Assembly (NCBI GenBank): GCA_964561525.1 | Contig: CAZLPY010000053.1 | Coordinates: 1-7,390 of the forward strand | DNA from: CAZLPY01 sp964561525 | GTDB taxonomy: Bacteria > Patescibacteriota > UBA1384 > CAJBMM01 | DNA length: 7,390 nucleotides | Direction of reading: 5' to 3' | Shown here: piece by piece, positions 1 through 4,605 of the stretch | How the letters are laid out: each line of letters begins with the position of its first letter | Numbering within the stretch: position 1 is the first letter of the stretch | Notes under the pieces: generated by a model | What the model was told of the DNA's origin: nothing | What the model saw: the letters and a program-made list of their open reading frames with translations, nothing else | Database searches by the model: none | Made by a program: the position numbers and the translations under genes

Positions 1-497
1 CCACCGGCAAATTGCACGTAAGCCTCCGGGGTTAGCAGCTCGTTTTTCGCTCCAGAGATGTAGTGCAACACTGCGCCGGGTTGAAACTGCTTTTGGTCCA
101 GCCGTAGTTCGGCCAGCGCATGTTTCACCACTTGCTTTTGATCCTGGGTGTCGTAAATGGTAAAAGACGGGCTAAAGCCAAGGCGTGCGGCTTCACGGCG
201 CAGAATTTTGACGCATATTGAGTGAAAAGTGCCGAGCCAAGGTACATACGACGCCGCCTTATGCTCGGCCAACAAGCGCTGCACCCGCTCGCCCATTTGT
301 GCTGAAGCTTTATTGGTAAACGTCACTGCCAGGATGCGCTCAGGGTTGATATGTTTTTCCAAAATTAAGTATGCAATGCGGTGCGTCAACACCTTGGTTT
401 TGCCACTCCCAGCCCCCGCCAACACCAACGTCGGCCCCTCGGTGTGAGTGACTGCTTCTTGTTGTACCTGATTTAATCCAGCTAAGACTGAGCTCAT
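1..497 (-). CDS. uvrD: UvrD/PcrA-family superfamily 1 DNA helicase, N-terminal part (cut by left edge)
   Basis: This is the first 165 codons of an ATP-dependent 3'-5' DNA helicase of the UvrD/PcrA/Rep family, which acts in excision repair and in clearing stalled replication forks. Helicase motifs appear in the family order. The Q motif has the form LNxxQ (residues 8-12), the Walker A loop is AGAGSGKT (27-34), motif Ia is TFTNKAS (59-65, with Ser where Ala is usual), and motif Ib is GTFHSI (89-94). A YDTQDQ segment (115-120) begins the 1B region. Full-length members are about 650-750 residues, so three quarters lies outside the window. The ATG at 497 is chosen because the Q motif sits at the normal distance from it. 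No Shine-Dalgarno sequence precedes it, and a TACAAT -10 box lies only 8 bases upstream, so the mRNA is probably leaderless. UvrD, PcrA and Rep cannot be told apart from this fragment. Confidence 0.93.
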   Translation of the reverse strand, partial: MSSVLAGLNQVQQEAVTHTEGPTLVLAGAGSGKTKVLTHRIAYLILEKHINPERILAVTFTNKASAQMGERVQRLLAEHKAASYVPWLGTFHSICVKILRREAARLGFSPSFTIYDTQDQKQVVKHALAELRLDQKQFQPGAVLHYISGAKNELLTPEAYVQFAG

Positions 498-505
498 ATT
501 TAGTT

Positions 506-534
506 ATTGTACCCCAAATTCGGAACACAAAAAA
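506..534 (-). promoter_or_regulatory. Predicted sigma70-type promoter of the UvrD-family helicase gene
   Basis: Reading leftward, TACAAT (511-506) matches five of six bases of the -10 consensus. A poor -35 box, TTTTTT (534-529), lies 17 bases upstream and doubles as the T-run of the preceding terminator. Transcription would begin near 497-499, at or within about two bases of the helicase start codon at 497. The -10 box is convincing and the -35 box is weak. Confidence 0.55.
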
Positions 535-538
535 CCGC
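526..538. repeat. 13-bp direct repeat, left copy
   Basis: CACAAAAAACCGC on the plus strand is identical to the sequence at 1354-1366. The two copies bracket the methyltransferase gene with its promoter. Each copy is the T-run and 3' stem edge of a leftward terminator, so shared terminator function may explain part of the identity. Confidence 0.6.
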
Positions 539-563
539 CGGCTTCACAGTGGAAAACCGGCGG
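529..563 (-). terminator. Rho-independent terminator of the methyltransferase gene
   Basis: On the minus strand CCGCCGG (563-557) and CCGGCGG (541-535) form a perfect 7-bp G/C stem around a 15-base loop. The stem is followed at once by six T residues (534-529). It begins 20 bases after the TAA stop of the methyltransferase gene and insulates that gene from the helicase gene downstream. Confidence 0.88.
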
Positions 564-582
564 ACACTTGCTTGATCACAAT

Positions 583-1242
583 TTAGACCTTAGATCTGAT
601 CCCGGCCATGACGGCAAATTCTACAAGAGGCCAAAAAGTCATCTCGATGTCAGCCTGAGACGCGAGATGCTGTAGTATTTCCGGGTCAAAGGATGTTGAG
701 TCGAGTCCTTGATAGTTGAGGGCAGTATTGCCCACGATGCACACACTCTTCCACCCCTCTTGTTCATACATTTTCTGACGCAGCAGCATCAATTCATTAC
801 CCGGCAGATAAAAATCAAAATATGCGGCCGGCGCCAGCTCAAGCAGCCTTTGCATCACTCGTACGGGGTCATCAAAGTTGCCGATGGTGCCCATGTTGAG
901 CACTGCAACGTCAAAACTCCTGCCAGGGTCCCAAGTAAAGAAGTTGTCTACCACAAAGGATACGTTAGTGGCTGCGTGTGAAGTGAGTTGCGCGTTCGCT
1001 ATCTCGACGAACAGCGTAATCAGATCGATCCCAACCACCTCCTGGTTGAATCGAGCAAGGTCAAAGGTGTCATGGCCAAGCCCCGAACCAACCACTAGCA
1101 CACTTTTGTTACAAACATGCTCCCGCCAAAATTCACGTTCTGCGGCGAGCATGCTGGCTCGTATCGGTGAACAAGCAGCGTCGTTTGCGGCTTCCAATTG
1201 CCTAACCATAAAGGCTGGATTACGTGTATAAATTAAGGGCAT
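583..1242 (-). CDS. Class I SAM-dependent methyltransferase, substrate unknown
   Basis: This 219-residue protein has the Rossmann-like fold of class I methyltransferases. The glycine-rich SAM-binding motif I is VLVVGSGLGHDTFDLA (48-63). An acidic residue for the ribose hydroxyls follows in VVGIDL (D73), D99 in VVDNFF fits the adenine-contacting position, and SFDVAVLNMGTIGNF (109-123) is the strand-4 region where the substrate usually binds. The GTIGNF segment resembles the GSTIGN signature of EgtD-type histidine methyltransferases, but the protein is shorter and I do not assign that activity. No membrane segment or signal peptide is visible, so it should be cytosolic. The ATG at 1242 has AAGGGAG six bases upstream. 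The gene stands alone, with a near-consensus promoter at 1309-1337 and terminators on both sides. Neither its neighbours nor its sequence reveals the substrate, which could be a small molecule, protein or nucleic acid. Confidence 0.87.
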   Translation of the reverse strand: MPLIYTRNPAFMVRQLEAANDAACSPIRASMLAAEREFWREHVCNKSVLVVGSGLGHDTFDLARFNQEVVGIDLITLFVEIANAQLTSHAATNVSFVVDNFFTWDPGRSFDVAVLNMGTIGNFDDPVRVMQRLLELAPAAYFDFYLPGNELMLLRQKMYEQEGWKSVCIVGNTALNYQGLDSTSFDPEILQHLASQADIEMTFWPLVEFAVMAGIRSKV

Positions 1243-1308
1243 CGCTAGCTCCCTTCGAGGCTTTGAAGTCTTGGTTTGTTAAAGGCCTTACTTATCGATA
1301 GATGAGAT

Positions 1309-1337
1309 ATTATAAATCTAAATCTGACAATAGTCAA
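1309..1337 (-). promoter_or_regulatory. Near-consensus sigma70 promoter of the methyltransferase gene
   Basis: TTGACT (1337-1332), a 17-base spacer and a perfect TATAAT (1314-1309) give 11 of 12 consensus bases, the best promoter in the window. Transcription should start near 1302, leaving a leader of about 60 bases before the ATG at 1242. An interrupted palindrome, TGAC-N4-GTCA (1325-1336), overlaps the -35 box and could be an operator. Confidence 0.85.
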
Positions 1338-1353
1338 GGAATTCGGGCTAGGG

Positions 1354-1366
1354 CACAAAAAACCGC
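1354..1366. repeat. 13-bp direct repeat, right copy
   Basis: CACAAAAAACCGC, identical to 526-538 and in the same orientation, 828 bases apart. This copy also lies on the 3' side of a leftward terminator stem. Confidence 0.6.
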
Positions 1367-1426
1367 TTTGGATGTCGACTCAACCATAATGTTTAATGAT
1401 CTCGTCGTCCGAAAGCGGTCTTTGTG
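1354..1426 (-). terminator. Large terminator hairpin after dnaB and the small reading frame
   Basis: On the minus strand ACCGCTTT (1419-1412) pairs with AAAGCGGT (1369-1362), followed directly by a T-run (1362-1357). The stem extends inward as GGA with TCC past a one-base bulge, and outward as CACAAA with TTTGTG across the T-run. Because the outer arms are A-rich against T-rich it could work weakly in the plus direction, but the T-run favours leftward termination. The loop is unusually long, about 30 bases or more. It lies about 100 bases beyond the dnaB stop codon. Confidence 0.82.
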
Positions 1427-1472
1427 TTAGGGAGATCGTGTTCTCCTTCCCTCTCGGCAGAGCCAAGAGCAA
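1380..1472 (-). CDS. Possible 30-residue peptide gene with TTG start (leader peptide or small protein)
   Basis: This reading frame is too short for usual gene finding but carries full expression signals. AAGGAGG (1486-1480), a complete Shine-Dalgarno sequence, sits exactly seven bases before a TTG (1472). Two in-frame TAA codons (1490-1485) stand just upstream, and the frame runs 30 codons to TGA (1382-1380). A TTGACA-17-TATGGT promoter at 1499-1527 would start a transcript about 20 bases before the TTG. The peptide begins MLLALPRGK and ends DDEIIKHYG. It is polar and charged apart from its first few residues, with no clear signal peptide or membrane helix, and I recognise no family. Its last third overlaps the 5' arm and loop of the terminator at 1354-1426. 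An 8-bp hairpin (1469-1451, one T-G wobble) covers the start of the frame. It may instead be an untranslated small RNA, or simply the 3' end of the dnaB message. Confidence 0.35.
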   Translation of the reverse strand: MLLALPRGKENTISLTQRPLSDDEIIKHYG

Positions 1473-1479
1473 AAGAGAC

Positions 1480-1486
1480 CCTCCTT
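1480..1486 (-). promoter_or_regulatory. Strong Shine-Dalgarno site outside any long gene
   Basis: AAGGAGG on the minus strand in the gap after dnaB, seven bases from the TTG at 1472. It is the most complete ribosome-binding sequence in the window, and no ATG lies at a suitable distance downstream. It is the main reason for taking the small reading frame seriously. Confidence 0.45.
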
Positions 1487-1498
1487 ATTAACAGCTAT

Positions 1499-1527
1499 AC
1501 CATAGCATATTATTCAAAACTTGTCAA
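1499..1527 (-). promoter_or_regulatory. Predicted promoter overlapping the dnaB stop codon
   Basis: A perfect -35 box TTGACA (1527-1522) includes the dnaB TGA stop (1526-1524). After a 17-base spacer comes TATGGT (1504-1499), four of six bases of the -10 consensus. Transcription would begin near 1492 and end at the hairpin at 1354-1426, giving an RNA of about 135 bases. Confidence 0.5.
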
Positions 1528-2921
1528 GAGGTGGCTGCCTTACCGTGCTGTTTGTCTAAATTGTAGTACTTGGTTTGCTCGGGCACAAAGAACAACGATA
1601 CGTCCCCTGTTGGACCATTTCTGTGCTTTCGAATCAGCACATCGGTAATGTTTTTACGTTCGCTATCTTTTTCATAGTAATCCTCACGGTACAAAAACAT
1701 CACCACATCGGCATCCTGCTCGATCGATCCCGATTCACGCAGGTCAGATAATTGTGGAATTTTGGGATGGCGCTGCTCTACCGCGCGAGAAAGTTGCGAA
1801 AGGGCTAGCACCGGCACATTAAGCTCACGCGCCATCGCCTTTAGGCCGCGAGATATTTCGGATATTTCCTGTACCCGATTTGAGTCACTCGAGGTACGAG
1901 CACCCTCCATTAACTGCAAGTAGTCAATCACCACCAAATCAAGCCCGTGTTCCATCTGTAGCCTTCGCGCCTTAGCCCGAATTTCGGTGACGGTCACGAT
2001 CGGTGAGTCATCAATGTAAATGGGGGCCTCAGATAATACTCCCATGCCAAAGTTTAATTTACGAAAATCATCCTCGCCTAAGTTGCCGGTACGCAGTTTC
2101 CACGAATCTATCCCGGCCTGGCTGCACAGCAGCCGATCGATCAACTGTTCTTTGCTCATTTCGAGCGAGAATATCGCCACCGTCTTTTTTTCCTCAACCG
2201 CAGCGTGTTCAGCCATATTTAAGGCCAGTGAGGTTTTTCCCACGCTCGGCCGAGCTGCCAAAATGACCAGGTCAGAGCGCTGCAGTCCCGCCAACATGTT
2301 ATCAAGCTCGGTAAAGCCGGTCGGGATGCCCCGAATGGCCCCTTTGTTTTTGTGTAGCACGTCGATGCGCTCAAAACTCTCCGCCAGCAGATCGGATATC
2401 GGAATAAAATTCTTTTCAAAAAAACGTTGAGAGACGCTAAAAAGTGACTGTTCAGCCAGGTCAATGGCCGATGATGCCTCGGCAGCCGGGTCAAACCCAA
2501 TTTGAATAATGTGATTGGCAGCGCTAATCAGCCGGCGCAAAATCGCTTTCTCCTTCACAATGTGGGCATAGTGCACCACGTGAGCGGCCGAGGGCACCCG
2601 AGCCACCAAACTGGCAACCGCTTCGGCTCCCCCGACATGTTCGAGTTGCTTCGTCCGCTCCAACTCCTCTGAAATGGTGACAAGGTCGATTGGGCTGCGT
2701 TTTTCGAACAATGACACCATGGCGGAGTAGATAATGGCGTTGTGATCACGATAAAAGTCATCGCTCGACAGGATTGGTGCAACCTTCAAAATAGCGTTTT
2801 TCTCCAGTAACAGTGCCCCAATTACTGACTCCTCAGCCTCTACGTTTTGGGGTGGGAGACGATCAAGCGAAGAAAGAGACGCATTTTTTGGTGGTGTTGT
2901 AGTCGTTTTGGCTGGACTCAT
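1524..2921 (-). CDS. dnaB: Replicative DNA helicase DnaB
   Basis: DnaB is the hexameric ATP-driven helicase that unwinds DNA 5'-3' ahead of the replication fork and recruits primase. Numbering from the first ATG at 2924, the N-terminal domain (about 22-125) opens with LPPQNVEAEESVIGALL, a linker follows, and the RecA-like motor starts near 197. The motor holds Walker A ARPSVGKT (224-231), FSLEMS with catalytic Glu255, Walker B LVVIDYLQL (330-338), LSQLSR (375-380) and KHRNGPTG with the arginine finger R435 (433-440). The length of 465 residues is normal and there is no intein. Two ATGs are adjacent at 2924 and 2921. AGGAGG (2931-2926) is one base from the first and four from the second, so the second is preferred. 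That start overlaps the dnaX stop by one base (TGATG), which predicts translational coupling within a dnaX-dnaB operon. Confidence 0.97.
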   Translation of the reverse strand: MSPAKTTTTPPKNASLSSLDRLPPQNVEAEESVIGALLLEKNAILKVAPILSSDDFYRDHNAIIYSAMVSLFEKRSPIDLVTISEELERTKQLEHVGGAEAVASLVARVPSAAHVVHYAHIVKEKAILRRLISAANHIIQIGFDPAAEASSAIDLAEQSLFSVSQRFFEKNFIPISDLLAESFERIDVLHKNKGAIRGIPTGFTELDNMLAGLQRSDLVILAARPSVGKTSLALNMAEHAAVEEKKTVAIFSLEMSKEQLIDRLLCSQAGIDSWKLRTGNLGEDDFRKLNFGMGVLSEAPIYIDDSPIVTVTEIRAKARRLQMEHGLDLVVIDYLQLMEGARTSSDSNRVQEISEISRGLKAMARELNVPVLALSQLSRAVEQRHPKIPQLSDLRESGSIEQDADVVMFLYREDYYEKDSERKNITDVLIRKHRNGPTGDVSLFFVPEQTKYYNLDKQHGKAATS

Positions 2922-4474
2922 CATCCCTCCTGACCAAATAGCGCTTCCGCCATGGTGGCCAAGTCGCTCGAGTTATCGGCCGCATCGGTATCTGAATTTG
3001 GAGGCGCCGCCAGCTTCACCGATGGAATATGGTCATCGATGTGGCCAGAGGGCGCTGCCACCAAACTACATTTGATGATCATTCTTTGCTCAGTGAGTTT
3101 TTCTAACAACTCCTCTAAAATGCGCCGATTTTTGATTTCTTGGATGCGGGCTCGGTGAAATGGGAAATGCACTCCAATCACCAGCGCTGGCGGGTCACCC
3201 GGTTCAATCCCCAGCATATTTGCATCTCGCAGCAATGCCGCTAATGATTGATTATGTGGACGAGCCGCCACAATCAGCTGCTGCCATAGTTCCGTTTCTG
3301 AAGCATGCGGCTGCCATTGTTTTACCTCAATAGTTGTTGATACATTGTCCTTCGATGTATCAGGTTTTTGTTCAATGATCGGAGCCTGGCTTACTGCTAT
3401 TACAGGTGTTTGGTGTGCATCAATCGTTGTGGTACTGGTCCAGAGTTGCTGGGTTGCAAGCAGCGCTGCCCCAAGTACTAAATAGCTTTCCGGATGTCCT
3501 CTCAGTTGACGAAGAGCCCACCCCCACTCCTCAGCTGCGCTGAATAATTGGGCATCTGACAGTACCTCCGCCCATGCCTGCCCCCGATGCGCAAGCTCGC
3601 TACTGAGCAAACGGAGTACCGCTCGAACCACCTGGTCTGCGTCTGCTCCAATTGACAACAATTGCTGTAAAGCGCCAAGGGCCGCGCCCGTGTCATGAGC
3701 AGTAAGCTCCATGATCGGTACCACTCGTGACAGCGGCACAAAACCAAGTGCTTCGGCTACCACTTTTTCATCCAGCTTATCGGCACTTAAACTGACTTGT
3801 TGCAAAAGTGACAGCGCATCCCGTCCGGATCCGGTGGCGGCCTCAGCAATCACCATGGCCCCATCTTCGGTCAGGGTGAGCCCTTCTTTTTTGGCTATTC
3901 GAAGCAAGTGCTTCACCATAACTGGCGCTTGCAACGCCCGAAAATCAAAGCGCTGACAGCGCGAGGCAATAGTAGCCGGCACTTTGGCACTTTCGGTAGT
4001 GGCCAAAATAAGCATAACGTGCGAAGGTGGCTCTTCTAGAGTTTTGAGCAGCGCGTTAAACGCCTCCTTCGTGAGCATGTGTACCTCATCGATGATGTAG
4101 ACTTTTTTTGCTCCCATCACCGGGGCGGAATGAATAGTATCGCGTAAGTGTCGGATATCATCAATGCCGCGGTTACTTGCCGCATCGATTTCCAGCACAT
4201 CCATCATCGCATCTTCGCCAAATGCCCGGCAGCATGCGCATTCACCGCATGGATTAGCCCCCGCGCCCTTGATCTGCAGATCAGTACAATTAACCGCTTT
4301 AGCCATTAAACGCGCCACCGTAGTCTTGCCGACACCGCGTGGCCCGCAAAACAAATAAGCGTGACTGACTCGATCTTTGATTAAAGCATGCTGCAACACC
4401 GAGATCACGTGATCTTGACCAACCACGTCCAAAAAAACTTGCGGGCGCCATTTGCGATACCAGGCTAGAGACAT
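2921..4474 (-). CDS. dnaX: DNA polymerase III clamp-loader subunit DnaX (tau/gamma)
   Basis: DnaX is the AAA+ ATPase core of the clamp loader, which places the sliding clamp on primed DNA and links the polymerases at the fork. The opening WYRKWRPQVFLDVVGQDHV is typical of the family. Walker A is GPRGVGKT (44-51), and the zinc ligands are C63, C76, C79 and C82. Walker B is VYIIDEVH (125-132), sensor 1 is LILATTE (155-161), the SRC motif lies at 171-173, and sensor 2 is R218 in GSGRDALSLLQQ. The domain III collar reaches about residue 345. A low-complexity linker (about 345-390) follows, then a C-terminal domain (about 391-475) with the WQQL and HFPFHRARIQEIKNRR signature, and an acidic tail. 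The 517-residue length is normal. The ATG at 4474 has AAAGGA six bases upstream. I find no well-placed slippery site after domain III, so a gamma product made by frameshifting is not indicated. Confidence 0.97.
   Translation of the reverse strand: MSLAWYRKWRPQVFLDVVGQDHVISVLQHALIKDRVSHAYLFCGPRGVGKTTVARLMAKAVNCTDLQIKGAGANPCGECACCRAFGEDAMMDVLEIDAASNRGIDDIRHLRDTIHSAPVMGAKKVYIIDEVHMLTKEAFNALLKTLEEPPSHVMLILATTESAKVPATIASRCQRFDFRALQAPVMVKHLLRIAKKEGLTLTEDGAMVIAEAATGSGRDALSLLQQVSLSADKLDEKVVAEALGFVPLSRVVPIMELTAHDTGAALGALQQLLSIGADADQVVRAVLRLLSSELAHRGQAWAEVLSDAQLFSAAEEWGWALRQLRGHPESYLVLGAALLATQQLWTSTTTIDAHQTPVIAVSQAPIIEQKPDTSKDNVSTTIEVKQWQPHASETELWQQLIVAARPHNQSLAALLRDANMLGIEPGDPPALVIGVHFPFHRARIQEIKNRRILEELLEKLTEQRMIIKCSLVAAPSGHIDDHIPSVKLAAPPNSDTDAADNSSDLATMAEALFGQEG
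2926..2931 (-). promoter_or_regulatory. Shine-Dalgarno site deciding the dnaB start
   Basis: AGGAGG lies inside the last codons of dnaX. It is too close to the ATG at 2924 (one base) and more workable for the ATG at 2921 (four bases). Ribosomes ending dnaX at 2921 are placed directly on it. Confidence 0.7.
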
Positions 4475-4496
4475 ATTATTTCCTTTGGTACCCCTT

Positions 4497-4525
4497 AAAG
4501 TAGCGCGTTAACTTGCGAAAAGCAA
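4497..4525 (-). promoter_or_regulatory. Predicted promoter of the dnaX-dnaB operon
   Basis: TTGCTT (4525-4520), a 17-base spacer and TACTTT (4502-4497) read leftward. Each hexamer matches only three consensus bases, so it is weak alone. It gains support from being a mirror of the pilB promoter: the same 11-base arm TAACGCGCTAC runs into its -10 box. The predicted start near 4490 leaves a leader of about 16 bases that is mostly the ribosome site. Confidence 0.42.
4500..4510. repeat. Left arm of an 11-bp perfect inverted repeat between dnaX and pilB
   Basis: GTAGCGCGTTA is the exact reverse complement of the right arm at 4571-4581. Arm centres are 71 bases apart, close to seven helical turns. 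The arm overlaps the -10 region of the predicted dnaX promoter, as expected for a duplicated protein-binding site. Confidence 0.75.
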
Positions 4526-4553
4526 GGCTAAATTGTGGCCCGAAAGGTCACAA
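4512..4553. repeat. Two small inverted repeats nested between the 11-bp arms
   Basis: CTTGC-GAAAA-GCAAG (4512-4526) is a perfect 5-bp hairpin and contains the predicted dnaX -35 box. TTGTGGCC-N5-GGTCACAA (4533-4553) has eight pairs including one G-T wobble. Predicted transcripts in both directions start outside these elements, so they would act as DNA sites or cruciforms rather than as RNA structures. Confidence 0.5.
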
Positions 4554-4554
4554 A

Positions 4555-4584
4555 TTGCCACAGTACTACCTAACGCGCTACAAT
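4555..4584 (+). promoter_or_regulatory. Predicted sigma70 promoter of the pilB-pilC operon
   Basis: TTGCCA (4555-4560), an 18-base spacer and TACAAT (4579-4584) match four and five of six consensus bases. Transcription would start near 4591, so the mRNA would begin essentially at the AGAGGGG ribosome site (4591-4597), about 15 bases before the ATG at 4606. The -10 box overlaps the right 11-bp arm. Confidence 0.62.
4571..4581. repeat. Right arm of the 11-bp inverted repeat between dnaX and pilB
   Basis: TAACGCGCTAC, with its last three bases forming the start of the pilB -10 box TACAAT. Binding of a protein here would directly block or position RNA polymerase. Confidence 0.75.
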
Positions 4585-4605
4585 AACGAAAGAGGGGTTT
4601 TTTGA

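Noticed and set aside
1431..1486. Possible SRP RNA, because of the GGGAAGGAG stretch on the minus strand.
   Set aside because: The conserved SRP apical loop and internal bulges are absent and the hairpins do not form one long rod.
1424..1648. Plus-strand 74-codon frame across the dnaB 3' end.
   Set aside because: Mostly antisense to dnaB, with no credible ribosome site and a composition that follows the dnaB codons.
2184..2190. A-AAA-AAG heptamer in dnaB, identical and in phase with the classic dnaX slippery site.
   Set aside because: A -1 shift would read about 38 codons and stop, cutting the motor before Walker B. No convincing stimulatory structure was found, and Glu-Lys-Lys codons explain the heptamer.
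4103..4109. Seven-A run in dnaX in the A-AAA-AAA slippery phase, a possible programmed -1 frameshift making gamma.
   Set aside because: It lies at residues 122-124, before Walker B. A -1 shift meets a stop within about six codons, giving a non-functional fragment and not the usual gamma form, which keeps domains I-III.
4475..4605. Possible replication origin in the structured gap next to dnaX.
   Set aside because: No sequence close to a DnaA box TTATCCACA and no AT-rich unwinding stretch. Divergent promoters explain the region better.
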